Positions 10,474-21,999 of a DNA stretch of 64,000 nt are shown here, piece after piece (position 1 is the first letter of the stretch; every line of letters starts with the position of its first letter). The notes under the pieces were generated by a model. That model ran no database searches. It had not been told where the DNA came from and worked only from the letters and a program-made list of their open reading frames with translations. The stretch covers positions 248,001 through 312,000 of the forward strand of contig JAIWZP010000012.1 of NCBI GenBank assembly GCA_025201375.1, written 5' to 3'. The position numbers and the translations under genes are program-made. Source of the stretch: Gongronella butleri. Its lineage: Eukaryota > Mucoromycota > Mucoromycetes > Mucorales > Cunninghamellaceae.

Positions 10474-13405
10474 ATGAAAGGTAATTTTTTGTTTTCCACC
10501 GGTCTGTGGAGGGAACCCTAACATTGATTTTTGATTAGACTATTACATTTGCCAGCGCGCGGCAACGGCGATCATTTCCGAGGCGGGCAGCTACCAGATC
10601 TCGTCGGATGCGCTGCAATCGCTGAATCAATTCTTGGACGAGTTTCTCATGACGATGTTGCAGCGGACGGGATCGCTGGACTTGTCGGTGATCAAGGCAC
10701 ATGTGCTGTCATGCTTGCCGCGCAGTCTCGGCAAGAATGCGATTGTCGAGGCCGAATTGGAGGTCAAAACGTATAGCGAGACCAATGTCATTGATTATCC
10801 GCTATATGAGCGCTTCAAGCGCCTGGAGGGGTCCATTGAACAGGTGTGGAAGACGCTGCGATATGCATGCATCGACTATTGCACGCTGGCCGAAAAGGGC
10901 GGCGTCGCCGACCAAGCGCCCGCTCAAAAACCAGCAGAGATTTCGCCCATGGTCGTCATCTACATCACCACCATCCTCGAGCACTTGGCCGAGTATATGC
11001 TCACGACAGTCGCCGTGACCGCGGATCAGGAGCATGCCGAGTACATCCGTATCAAGGAGGTGTACACGGCCCTGCTCGACGACGCGCAGGTCGGCGCGCT
11101 CTTTCAGCAATCTGACATTCGCGCAAAACTCGAGGTAAACCTCCCCCCTCCTTTCTTTTTTCCTTTTTCGCAAAAACCCATTGAACCCCTTAAAAAGGCA
11201 AGTGCTCACGCGTTTTTTTCTTTTTTCTTTTTTTTCATCCAGAAACGGATCCTCGCGTACCCATCCCAGCAACACCCATTGTATCAGCTGCCATCGCCGG
11301 CGCCCAGCCCCGTCGTGTCATACCATCCACAACAGCAGCAGCAACAACAACAACAGCAACAACAGCCGCCATTTGACGACTACACGATGGACGATAGCCA
11401 AATCGACGATTTGGACACGGAATCGTACTCTGAGCCGCCATCGGCACAATCGCGCACGTCGTTTTCCATCCGGTCCAACCACAGCGGCCCCAGTCACGCG
11501 CATACCACGTCGCCAACGGCTGGAAACAACAATAGTGGCGTGTACAGGCCCATTTCCGTCCTCAGCAATGGCACCACGGCCACGGCGCGGTCCACCGCAA
11601 GCAGCAAAAAGGGCTTTCGATTCTTTGGCCGCAAGGACAAGCGCGTGTCGTCCGCGTCCGATCTGCAAAGCACTAGTCCACGCGCCAAATCGCCTCCCCC
11701 ACCCTTTTCAACCCCTAATGCACCCGCCAACCTGTCGTCCGCCGCCGCCGCCGCGTCCGCCTCGGCCTCGGCACTGCAGGTGTACCAGTCGGACGCACCG
11801 GCGCTTGATTTCGAGGAATTGATCCGGTCCGGCAATACCATGAAAGTGTCGCTCACACCAAATCGCCTGAAATCCATCGAAATCAAAACCCACGACCCAT
11901 TGGCCTCGCCTTCCACGACTAGTGTGAATTCGCTGCCTGCACAACCGCGTCGCCACGCCAGTCCATCGTCGCCCTTGCACCACAGCTTGCCCCATTACTC
12001 ACATCACCCTCAAAATCACCAAAATCATCAACATCATCCGAATCACCATCAAATGCCTCCCCCACCGCCGCCTATGCATCAGCATCAGCATCATCCTCCC
12101 ACGACCATGCCAGTTGCCCATGCAAAGCCATTTGAAAACCCGCGTGCCGCTCCAAAACCACCTGTTCCTCAACAACCGTTGCCGCCCCCTCCGCCTCCGC
12201 CTCCCACCGCCTCTTCCATGCCCATGGTCAATGCCAATACCGCGCCGGCGCGGCCACGGCCCCCGCAAGTGCCCCAGCACCAGCAACACCAGCAACACCA
12301 GCAATTGCCGCCATCACAACAGCCATCGCAACCATTGCCGCAGCAACAACCACAGCAGCAGCAGCAGCAGCAAACACCGCCACTCACGCCCAGCTCGAGC
12401 ATTGCATCGCGTCTTTCAAAGGCGACGCAACCGCGTGTTCCGACAGAAAATGGATTGGAAGAACAACAACAAACACCTACCAAAAAACAGGCACCGCCAG
12501 CCCCACTCGTGCTCAGTGCGCGTCAATTGTCGTCACGCAGTCAGCAGACAGACGACGAGGACGTGAATGTGATGGATTTGCCGTCGCCACCCAACACGAG
12601 CGACCACGCGCCCACACATCGATACACGCGCCCGTCCTCCATGGTGGCCAAGCGCGCATCCACGAGTTCGAGACCCACATCGTACCACGAGAGCTTTGCA
12701 TTGACCATGGAGCGCATGGACACGCCCAATGCCTCGGCACAGGCCATGGCTGCAAGTAATAGTGTCCCCGGCGCCTCCGAACCCACCCAATCGCCGTATG
12801 CACCGCCGCCAGCACTGCTACGCTCCGCAAGCGACCGGCCAGTGGTCCGCACAAGCCGCCTGATCCGCGAGGACGTCATCACCGAGGACGATCGCGAAGT
12901 CAGCGATGTGGACGACGATAAAAAGGAGGATGACCAGAGCAGCAATAGCACCACGACCACAAGCACAAGCACCACCGACGCCAAATCGCTCACAGAACGC
13001 ACCTCTTCCTTGCCGGACAAGGAAGAGCCCGTCATCCAAGCTTATGACCGCCGCGATCGCCTGCAAATGCTCCTGTTGCAAAAACAACGCGCCAGGTCAA
13101 GACAAAAGCAGCCAATGGTCGATACCGCCATGCAAACAGACCCGATTCCCGGCCTGCCGCCCCTCGCCACACTCGTCCACTTGCCAACACTCACCGTCAC
13201 ACCAGATGATGACCAAGACACACATAAAATCATCACCGACACCCACACACCCATCGATGACGACGACAATGACGACCATCCTTCCAGCTCCAGTGAACAG
13301 GGTGTCGTCGATGGCGACGAGGAGTGGTTCATGCAGGAAGACGACTGGGACGACATTCAGGAACAAGACGCCATGATGGCCGAATGGCTCCTCGGCGAGG
13401 CCTAA
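10474..13405 (+). CDS. Large protein with histone-fold-like N-terminal domain and disordered Q/P/H-rich body
   Basis: Three coding exons, 10474-10480 (only 7 nt, atgaaag), 10539-11134 and 11243-13405, give 921 residues. The N-terminal 200 residues are structured: YICQRAATAIISEAGSYQIS, DALQSLNQFLDEFLMTMLQR and LDLSVIKAHVLSCLPRSLG form three helices like a histone fold, followed by helices including VVIYITTILEHLAEYMLTTV. I recall the same arrangement in uncharacterised conserved fungal proteins, but not a named function. From residue 215 on the chain is disordered: Gln runs (11330-11370, 12285-12372), His-rich and poly-Pro segments, and an acidic C terminus ending in DDIQEQDAMMAEWLLGEA. A polarity-scaffold or chromatin role would both be guesses. 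Confidence 0.75.
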
Positions 13406-13613
13406 TTGTTCATTTTCTTTTTTTTTTCTTTTTTCTTTTTCTTCTTTTTTTTTTTTTGTTTTTGGTGGAAGAGTTAATCATCCACCTGCCCCCCTCCCAC
13501 TCTTGTATAATATAATTTATTAGCGCCCCCCCCCAGCACCTCGTTTGCACTCTCAAATCTCGTTTTTTAATAAATAGTTGCTTTTTTTTTGTTTCGTTTG
13601 AACATTCATTCTC

Positions 13614-14174
13614 TCAGGTGACCGACTTGACGACCTTGGCAGGGTTGCCAAAGGCAACGACATTGTCTGGAATATCTTTTGTGACGAGCGAGCCCGCACC
13701 AATGGTGACACCATGCCCGATTTTCACGCCAGGACAGATGGTCACGCGCCCGCCGATCCAACAATCGTCGCCAATGCTGACATCCTGCCCATACTCGAGC
13801 TGCTTCTTGCGCTGCTCAGGGTCTAGCGGGTGATTCACCGCGTAAATATGCACACCGGGCCCCACGACCGTGCGATTGCCCAAGGAAATCTTGCCAACAT
13901 CCAAAAACGTGCAGTCGTAGTTTAGGTCCACATCGTCACCCAGGTAAATGTTGTACCCAAAGTCGCAGCGAAAGTTGGGCCGCGCATTTGTGTTCTTGCC
14001 AACGTGCCCAAACAGCTGCTCGGCCGCCACGCGCCACGCACCGCCGTCTTGCGCCGCGTTCAGCTCGCTCTGCAGCTTCGCCGCCCGCTGACGATCCGCT
14101 ACAAGCTCCGGAACAAACGGCAAGTACAATTCGCCCGCAAGCATCTTTTCTTTTTCCGTCTTTTCCGCCGCCAT
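13614..14174 (-). CDS. Maltose/galactoside-type O-acetyltransferase (hexapeptide repeat)
   Basis: Single exon, 186 residues from ATG at 14174 to TGA at 13614. The N terminus has the Mac motif (EKMLAGELY...) typical of maltose O-acetyltransferases. The rest is a left-handed beta-helix of hexapeptide repeats: the FGYNIYLGDDVDLNYDCTFL part, IGNRT-like turns, the HIYAVNHPLDPEQR segment carrying the catalytic-type His, then DCWIGGRVTICPGVKIGHG and VAFGNPAKVVK. Length matches the family (about 185). It would transfer acetyl from acetyl-CoA to a sugar. The frame continues upstream without stop but with no conserved sequence, so the Mac-proximal ATG was chosen. Its direction is opposite to the preceding gene (convergent, 208 bp apart). 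Confidence 0.88.
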   Translation of the reverse strand: MAAEKTEKEKMLAGELYLPFVPELVADRQRAAKLQSELNAAQDGGAWRVAAEQLFGHVGKNTNARPNFRCDFGYNIYLGDDVDLNYDCTFLDVGKISLGNRTVVGPGVHIYAVNHPLDPEQRKKQLEYGQDVSIGDDCWIGGRVTICPGVKIGHGVTIGAGSLVTKDIPDNVVAFGNPAKVVKSVT

Positions 14175-14749
14175 ACTTGTATTGTCAAAAGGTAAAAAAA
14201 ATAGAAAAAGAGAAAGAAACAATGAAATGACGTGGGGATGAAACAACTCAAATACCCGGGAACGCGGCGTCGCTTTTCTGCCTGCGCCCTCGGAGTTTTG
14301 CCACATCAACGCCTTTGCCCAAAATAGAACAACGCACCAACAGACATCCACGTTGGCAACCGTTGTGCAGAAATTTCGGGAAACGGATGCTTTAAAATGC
14401 AAACGATGGAGCCCCGCTTATTCATCGACTTAATTGCGTGCACGCCACGCAAAAACAAAAAGGGCGCGTTGTATGTGTATGGAAGAATAAAAGCAAAAAT
14501 GAGTAAATTCGACGTTTAGGCCCTTTTCGCGAACATTTGGTACAGCCAATTCCATCCCTGCTGGACTTGCAAGTGAAAGAGCGTGACAGCGCAGTAAATG
14601 CGCGCATTTTTTGAAGCGAATTTGTTGTCATCTTCAACGACTTAGTCAAAAGTCTATTTTGGATCTCTCTTGCCCAACCATGGACGTCTAAAAGGTTAAT
14701 CGCCAAGAATCAGCTTGTCATGGTTGAACATCTGCCTCCAAACGTCGGA
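14175..14749. other. Upstream region of the acetyltransferase gene
   Basis: 575 bp with no recognised gene. T/A-rich tracts lie just upstream of the acetyltransferase start (14190-14230 on the + strand). The right half grades into repeat copy A. Confidence 0.35.
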
Positions 14750-15830
14750 TGACCCTGCTTGAGAGACCCATCTGGATCAGAGCTTTTACGAGTAATTCAA
14801 CAAAATGGCATTTTTACAGAAAATCAACATGCAATTCTCCAACAACGTGCTGCAAAAGGCTCGAAACACGTTCAAGTGTGGATTGGCAAGCTAAAAGAGC
14901 GGGTGGACGTTTGAATTTGCAGCCGCCACATCTCATTGAAGGGCAACACACACAAGTCAAAATTTCGCCGCGAGCGCCCTTGAAAACAAAATTGGAAAAT
15001 GACATCTCCAGAATAGCGCCAAACTTGCCTCAAGAGTAATCTGCAGGGCGAAACCACGGAAAATGCAATGAAGGCGCGCACTCCATCGCCTGGCTCACGA
15101 GTAATGGGCAATTTTAGCTAAACCTTTGCAGGCAAATTGCACCGGAAAAGCGCACTATAATGCCGCTTTGACGAGTCCATCAGAAAGAGATGCTCCAGAT
15201 GCATGGATGTGATTCGAACCAGACGCGTATAACTCGACGTCTGACGCGGTTTTTTACGCGTCGAAATCTCATATGATTTTGAAACCGCGTCAAACATGCC
15301 CAAAAAATCACTTTTATCATTGATCACCCATGTTCACGTACGCTCCGAGCCATGCTCTTTCTGGCGGTACTAGTTTCTTGGAGATACAGGCACTTTTGCT
15401 TGAGATCACCTTGAGCCAAAAATAATTCCTCAAACGCATTTTACGTGAAAACCACTCCATGGACCCCTGCTTTTTATGGTGTTTTCGCCGGTAAAAGAAC
15501 CGCGTTCATCCTATGTTTAAAGGGCATGGTGATCTGAGGATCTAAATTTTGCATTCTGAAAATTGTCGACTGCATCCCTTGGAAAACCCATGATTTTCGA
15601 AATTGGCGACTGCGCGCCATCTATTGATCCCAAGACCGCAAGAGAGAGCTCATTTGAACGAGAAAGCGTGGGTCCGTTTATCATAGTTCAAAATGCTGAT
15701 TGTCTTCGGTAGAAAAATGTACACTCATTGACAAACAATCAAAATGTACAATGAAAATGCGCCAATCGTCGTGTTCTCGACAGCCACCTAATTGTCAGTT
15801 TTTCATGTGCAATACACGACGATGCGTAGC
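14750..15830 (+). repeat. Dispersed repeat, copy A
   Basis: One of four related non-coding copies in this window (A here; B 31540-32520; C 45970-46900; D inverted at 19800-20095). Shared blocks include AAAATTGGAAAATGA, GCCAAACTTGCC, GGGCGAAACCAC, and the invariant hairpin GACGCGGTTTTTTACGCGTC at 15243 (stem GACGCG/CGCGTC). It ends near CACCTAATTGTC at 15784. Boundaries are approximate because identity is moderate. No terminal repeats or target-site duplications were identified. Copy A is the most diverged of the three long copies. Confidence 0.7.
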
Positions 15831-16521
15831 AAGGTTGCAGACTTGGAGGTATCTTGGCTCAATGGCACGCTACAGTGTACATCAAGTATGCCAAAAACGC
15901 GTTATTGCACGATTGCAGGTAGTCTGATTATCTGATCTCTATCAAGATTGGACCTGTTGTTGCTCTCGGATATTGCTTGCAATTTGCCCACGTTTAATAA
16001 TCTCAAAAAAAAAAAAAAGGCTATTGCAGACGCAATAATAAAAAACGTGCCAAATCCGAAAATAACCCCCATCATTGTGCATGAACGATGCAAAACATTT
16101 CCACCAGACTGTACCACCCGACGCGTCACGACTGTGTGCCCTCTGACACAAGGTTGTGTAGCAACCGAGGCATCGGCGTTGAATCAAACATTAAAAAAAT
16201 GCAAATGTGCAAAAATGCAATTGTCCCATCTGTTTTGCACCCTTGTTATCGTCGCAAGACGTTTGCCCGCGCACCCACCATCTTTGGGATGCAGCACACA
16301 CCTGCCGAAATAAGCAGGTGTAGCCTCAAGCGACTGCCACCATGAAAAAAAAAAAATGAGCTTAATGTGTACCATCGACACGCCACCGATGGCTCGATGG
16401 AACAGCCACCACCAGAACTCGTAAACAAGCCCCAAAAAGCAAGCAAAAAGGACAACTTGCAAACTGATAAAAGCAAAAGCAAAAAAAAAAAAAAAATCTT
16501 GCTAAAAAGTGCAAAAATGAA
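15831..16521. other. Gene-poor stretch before tRNA-Thr
   Basis: No coding signal was found. Contains an A run at 16005-16018 and one at 16344-16354. The A-rich run at 16480-16496 lies downstream of the tRNA-Thr 3' end, where the minus strand presents a T-run that can act as the RNA polymerase III terminator. Confidence 0.35.
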
Positions 16522-16594
16522 TGCTTCAACAGAGAATTGAACTCTGGACCTTCCGCTTACTAGGCGGACGCTCTGCCATCTGAGCCATTGAAGC
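16522..16594 (-). tRNA. tRNA-Thr (anticodon AGT)
   Basis: On the minus strand a 73-nt cloverleaf folds completely: 7-bp acceptor stem GCTTCAA/TTGAAGC with discriminator A, D arm GCTC...GAGC, anticodon stem TCCGC/GCGGA around loop CTAGTAA (anticodon AGT, T at position 33), and T arm CAGAG-TTCAATT-CTCTG. No intron is present. The anticodon decodes ACU (and ACC after inosine modification). Confidence 0.95.
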
Positions 16595-17297
16595 ACGGTT
16601 ATTTTGAAAGCAGATGAGTTCTAGACATTTCACAAAATTCGGAGTTTAAATAAAATAAAAAAAAAAGAACAGAGACAGAATTGGGATGAAAAAAGGCCAA
16701 GCAAGTGGGAACATTGGAAGTTTTGTTGACGATTGACAAGATGTCGCACAGGCGTTTGCCGAAATGCGCGTGTACGCGATTGCGCGTGAACAAAGAAAAG
16801 CGCAATCGCTAAACGGACAATCGATAAGATGTGCACGTGGCGCAGGACGATTGAAATCACGACAATTTTGACTTGTAGCCGTGTGTGGGCGGACTGGGTG
16901 CCAATGGGCTGGTATTTGGGCAAGCTGCCTTTCTTTCTGCACATAATGGAAAATGGATAATGGATTTTCATACTTTTGATTCTTTTGATCCTTTTTTTTA
17001 AAAATAAAAGCGCGTCAAAGCGCGTCGCTGGCCTTGCTGACGCGTTGACCTGCGAGAACCAGGGTGGCTCACGACAGCTGCGGGTGTATAATTTCTTTCC
17101 TTGGCCATTGAATCCAAAAGGCTCACAATTGCATGGTTTTGAAGAAAGCAAATAGCCTTTTGACACGAATGGCATCATCTGACACCCGTTCCAAACAAGC
17201 ATCGACCGTGAAATGGGGCCCATCGCCCGTTCTTTCTCATTTTACACACATGTCGCTGTCAGCCATTGAATAGTTTTTTAAAAATGAATGGATGCCA
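16595..17297. other. Intergenic region between tRNA-Thr and a gene relic
   Basis: 703 bp with no recognised gene on either strand; open frames here are short and lysine- or phenylalanine-biased because of A/T runs. No repeat of the A-D family was found here. Confidence 0.35.
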
Positions 17298-19650
17298 TTA
17301 GATTGAATTTTTTATTGAAAGGCTGTCGCTGCGGCGAGGCGTGCTGCGCGTCTTCGATGTAGATGGTGCGATGGTAGCGGCAGCGGTGCTGGATGATGCG
17401 GCCGTGGTGTTGCTGCGGCGAGGCGTGCTGCGGGTCTTCGACGTTGATGGCCGGGTGGTGGCGGCGGCGGTGCTGGATGATGCGGCCGTGGTGTTGCTGC
17501 TGCGAGGTGTGCTGCGCGTCTCCGAGGTGTCAGGCGTGGTGGTCGACTGGCTGACGCGCTGGTTGTAATGAAACACAAATTGATCAAATGACACGTTCAC
17601 CCAGATGCGTCTCGCTCATCACTTGATTGACCAGAGCATGGGACGCTTCCATAGACAGGTTGATATCAGGGTGCTTTTGACGGATGTGAGCCAATACATC
17701 ACAGCCACATTCCAAGGCTCCGATTGCATTGCACGCGTGATTTCCGGGCGCAGCTTCAGGTCAAATTGGTCCAGTGTGCGCTCAAAGGCCTTGAGATAAG
17801 TATCCTTGGCATTGTCCAGAAGTTGAGCGTCGGAAACGACGACGTCGCGGCCCGAGCGGTCTTTCACCGGCTGATGCGTTTGGACGGACTTGACAAGAAT
17901 GGCATCGGTGCGGATCAGGGGGTCGACGTCGAGCAAATCCTCGCCGGGTGGAATGGCATTGGTAACATACATGCCATGCTTCTCCATGACCACCTTGTCG
18001 TCGACCTCAACACGCACCTTGGCCCATCCGCTGGCCGCAACGTGCACCTTTGCCATGATAAAATGCTTGTAAGCAGGCTTGCCGCTGCGGATTCGCGGCG
18101 TTTGGCGTGGACGACGCGACATCATCTCCGCGCGCGCCTGTAGAGCGACTTCCACGACGTCATCATCGTCAACCATCTCCTCTGGTACGCCGCAAGATTC
18201 AACGAGGTACATGATCCGGGCAGGGGTGTGCTTTTTGGTCAAGATGGCGTATCTGGGCAACTTGGCTTCATATGCGGCCGCATGCATGAGACTTGCGCCT
18301 TCTTTGGGCCAACGAGCCACGCAATCCACTCGTCGGCATTGTCGTACTAGGGGTGTGCGCGCAGCTGCGGATGGTCCTGGCGGCGCAAAACAATGGCTTG
18401 ATGACGGCGCTCTGCCGACAATGGCGCGGCAATTGCCTTGCCGACGAAGCTGACCTGCTTGGCTATCTTGATGCGCGACATCTCGGATGGGCGCTTCTGC
18501 TCAGCCTGGTCCAGAGGGTCCTTTCGCTTCGTTGCTTTGATTTTTCGTCCTGCGAAAATAAAAGGAAAAGAAAGAAAAAAAAGAAAAAGTCAGGCACAAA
18601 CTCTCTTTTGTGATTTTTTTTTTTTTACCTCGATTCAAAGCGCTATAGGCTTGGGTATACTCGGCGTGGGCCTCTTCAATGCGGGCACCCAGATCGCTTA
18701 CTTTTTCGGCGTCTTGCCGCAAATCCAAGATTTCTTGACACTGGGCGGTTCATCGTTGCCACACCGCCAGCTGCAGACAAAACCTCGCCCGCGCATTGCT
18801 CGAGAAGAGCCACGCGGGCTCAGAACAGAAGCAAGAATCGCATTGTCAATGGGAAACCGGCGCCGTGGTGCACGTTGCCTGGATGGACGGATGCAATAGC
18901 GATGCAGCACACATCGCGAGAGGATTCACCAATGGGAGATTCATACGAAAATGCGGCATCCAAATTCGTCACAAACGGCTTGGCCTTGATGGACACAAAG
19001 TCGGCATGGCTAAGCTTGCGCGTAAGTAAAAAAAAAAAAAAAAAAAAAAAAAATGAGCCGCCGATCGCGCATTTTCATTGTTTGTTGGAGGGGGGAGGGG
19101 TTAAGATGAGCACTTACAATCCTTTGGCCAGCTTGATGGGAGTGGTCGCTGTGCGTTTCCTTGAGCAAAAGATCGATTTTCTGCCCAAGGACAACGGAAT
19201 CAGCGGTCGAAGCGCCGTATCGCGCGTCGTTACACGCGCCGCGTAGACTTGGTCACCAACCTTGTCGTCTCATCACTTTGCGGGACACATTGGGCGGCGC
19301 CAGGCCCTATCTTTGTCTGGGTCGAGCGCCTTTTGTCGAATGCTACAGTAAATAAAAATTGAAAGAATAAGCACAAGGCGTAAAAAAAAAAAAAAAAAAG
19401 ATGCCGTCCAGCGCACTAACCTGACTTTTCCCTCAAATTGTCAACGCCTGTGCCGACTATGATTCGCGCGTTATTGACGTCTCTGCTTCAGGGCGTCGAG
19501 CGGTACGTCGTTTGCCTTTGTCTTGTGGCCCGTCTGGCTGCAGCTCGAGCAAGGGCCAACCCCTCGCTTCTTGTTGACCAACATAATACAAAGTCGATAC
19601 CACCCGTCACCCGGCCATAGGAGAAAGCCGATCGTCCTCTTGTCAAAAGA
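17298..19650 (-). pseudogene. Multi-frameshift gene relic of unknown family
   Basis: Minus-strand segments of protein-like sequence follow each other but change frame repeatedly. The longest intact block is 17619-18329 (236 codons, includes GKPAYKHFIMAKVHVAASGW and YVTNAIPPGEDLLDVDPL). Near 17715 the good sequence jumps frame into ECGCDVLAHIRQKHPDINLS and stops at about 17591. Upstream, 18350-18545 (KRKDPLDQAEQKRPSEMSRI) ends in an in-frame TAG, and 18640-18740 encodes a coiled-coil-like stretch (EKVSDLGARIEEAHAEYTQA). Blocks at 18800-19020 and 19110-19345 also need shifts; one plausible intron (donor near 19114, acceptor near 19015) remains. A last block near 19550 has GPCSSCSQTGHKTKA, zinc-knuckle-like. 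At least five disruptions argue for a pseudogene or poor local sequence. I do not recognise the family. Confidence 0.5.
17328..17560. repeat. 84-bp tandem repeat, about 2.5 units
   Basis: Units begin at 17328, 17412 and 17496, exactly 84 bp apart, each starting GCTGCGGCGAGGCGTGCTGC or a close variant. The first two differ at few positions; the third diverges after about 35 bp. Read on the minus strand the unit encodes a 28-residue Ser/Thr/Ala repeat with TSKTRSTPRR. The frame is also open on the plus strand. It sits at the 3' end of the gene relic. Confidence 0.85.
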
Positions 19651-19799
19651 AGAAAAAAAGGGAAGAAAGCGAAAACGAGAATATGTGTGATAAAATGTGC
19701 CTTTTTGGAAAGGTCAGCGGGAGCACGCGCAAGCTGATTTTGTTTCATAATGTGGTCAATTGCAGCTAAGCACGATTTCGGCGTGATAGATGAGAACAT

Positions 19800-20095
19800 C
19801 CACGAGGAAAAACGCGCGAGCGCGTGGGATGATCCCTTGACACTAGTCCACACGCCTCTTTTATCAACCCCATGCGTCTGGCGTCCCTCTTGCTTGTACA
19901 CGCGTCAACGCGGCTCTGCGGACACGTTTTCCCCGCATGCAATTCGATGTCTAAAATCACGGATTACTCGTCAACAGGCAGTTTGGCCCCACTTTGTATT
20001 TATCATTTTCGTGGTTTCGCCATGCGCTCCATGTTGTGTACAAGTTTGATGTCATTCTCGTGACCCACTTTTTCGATTTTGGTTTGTGAGCTTGG
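19800..20095 (-). repeat. Dispersed repeat, copy D (partial, inverted)
   Basis: The plus strand here matches the reverse complement of copy C (about 46070-46340). Shared strings in order are CTGGCGTC..CTTGCT, ACACGTTTTCCCC (GACGCGTTTTTCCC in C), GCAATTCG, ATTACTCGTCAAC, TGGTTTCGCCATGCG and CGATTTTGGTTTG. Only the central part of the family is present, and the GACGCG hairpin seen in A-C is not clear in it. This proves that the family occurs in both orientations. Confidence 0.65.
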
Positions 20096-21182
20096 CTGCA
20101 GCTACCGCCAATTAGCTTGGTCAACGTGCCTTGGATTGGCATGAGCCATTGAAGCCTCAGGACAACAAAAACGCGAGGAAAAAAGACGCTCCACACATCG
20201 CTTCAGGCAAAGCCGCAGACCCCATTGTGTTCGGAAATGGCGAGGATGGGGCAAGTGCAAGAAGAAGAAAAAAGAGCCACTTGACACGTCGCCGCTTTTT
20301 TTTGCTCAATTTTTCTGCCCCTCCGCATGAATTGCTGGGCGATGATGGCCATCGTTCATGCAGGAATGCATCCCAATCGAGAATTGGGCGCGATTCTGTT
20401 GTGTTTCCGTCGCTGTTTGTGGGGTAGGACGGATCGGCAGGCTGTTTCCTTGCATGGCATTGGCTCAGGCAGGGCTGCAAGAGGCAAGGAAGCAAAAAAA
20501 AAACAAGGTGATGTGTCGCCCACGTGCTGGTGATTGTCCACATTGACAAACACATTGACACCTGCTAAAAAGAACGGATCGCGGGGACAAATAGAGCATG
20601 GGGCGGTGTCCCTCCTCTCTCTTTCCCACCCTTGTTTTTTTTCCTGTGTATGTGGCGTGATGTTTGTCGTGTTCCTCTCTGTCTCATTTGCGCGCGTTGC
20701 TGAGCGAACAGGGGACGGGGCAATTGGAAGAAAAAAAAAAAAGAAAAAAGATGCGAATTTTTTAAGGTTCAAACCTTAAAGCAAGGAGCGACGCGCTCGT
20801 TTTTTTTTTTTTTTTGACCCTGGTCCACTGACGCGGTGTTCCGAGGGACGCGTCTTTTTGTTTTTTTCATGTCCGCCCGCACAAAAGAAACGCCTCCGAG
20901 CGGCCCACTGGCCAATCACGGTGCACGGTGGCCAAGGAACGCGCCCAGAAAGAAAAAAAAAAAGGAGGCAAAGCGTCCCACAGACGATTTCGTGTTGTCA
21001 GCAGCTTAAAGCAGTAATCCAAAAGCACAATGGTTTTAATTCTTTTGATCCAAAACAACAGGTATACAAGGGCATGAGGGCAAACCATGAAATAAGAAGA
21101 GCACAATCGGCAATCAATACACAAAAAAGGAGGAGAAAAGAGAGGTATATAGAAACAACAAAACTGAGACGTGAAGGGCGGT
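20096..21182. other. Gene-poor stretch downstream of the Whi5/Nrm1-like gene
   Basis: About 1.1 kb with scattered A and T runs (20490-20502, 20728-20745, 20800-20816). No conserved protein, RNA gene or repeat was recognised on either strand. It contains the 3' flank of the minus-strand gene that ends at 21183. Confidence 0.35.
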
Positions 21183-21999
21183 TTAGAGGACTTGGTGGTG
21201 GCCAAACATGAGCATTGCCTCTGCGGCGGCGGTGACGGGCGATGGCGGCTCATCCTGAGATGATGGCGACGCGGAGCGCGTGCGATTTTCGGCCACGTCA
21301 ATGGCGTACGACAGATAGTGCAAGGAATTGGCGGGTTCCTTGGGCTGTTGGCGTTGCTGATGCTGATGCTGATGGTGGAAATCCATGGAATGGGTGTAGG
21401 TGAGCGCGGGGGGCGACGAAGGCGCGTCGGGTTGCTTGCCCTTTGCCGCGGATGAATTGAAATGCGAAGGATGAGGTGCCATGGTTGGCGACGTGGGCGA
21501 TGTGATGGGCGATGAGTGCGAGCGCGTCAATTTCGCGCGTTTTCGCTTTTGCTGTTGCTGCTGGTGCGAATGTCTGCGCTGATGGCGTGCCAATTGCATG
21601 TGCAGAGGCTTGTTGGACGCGACAGGCGACTGGTAATGGTAGTGCGGGTGCAGCGTGCGGTTGTCGAGAATGTCGCGCTGCGTGAATCGCGGCGTAGGCA
21701 ACGCATCCACCATTTGTCGCTGGCGCTCCTTCCAAAACGTCTCCACGTCAAGCAATGTGTTGTTTTCCCATCCATTGCGCAGCTTGAACCGCGCAAAACC
21801 CAGGCGCGCTTTGAGGCTTGCGACGTGCTACCCGAAAAAAAAGAATAAATAGCGCGTTAGTCACCAAATGGCCCTTTTTTTTTGTTTGTCATTGAACCCT
21901 TTTTACCTGATCGACATCCTTGCCCATGTGATGATGATGAGGATGATGATGGTGCTGGTGATGAGCGTCCAGGTAAAAATGGCGGGTCATGGTTTCCAT
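21183..21999 (-). CDS. Putative Whi5/Nrm1-like regulatory protein
   Basis: Two exons on the minus strand, 21907-21999 and 21183-21827, phase 0, 245 residues. The first exon is His-rich. The intron is followed directly by the only conserved-looking block, ASLKARLGFARFKLRNGWEN (about residues 34-53) continuing into a helix ending in FWKERQRQMV. This resembles the short helical GTB-type motif of fungal G1/S corepressors (Whi5, Nrm1) and related small proteins (L..RL..A.YKV..GW). The remainder is disordered, with Ser-Pro/Thr-Pro sites (TSPTSPT, SSPP) that would suit CDK control. Family assignment is tentative; a generic low-complexity nuclear protein is the alternative. Confidence 0.5.

Noticed and set aside
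15205..15250. tRNA-like GATTCGAACC in repeat copy A
   Set aside because: No cloverleaf can be folded around it and copies B and C lack it.
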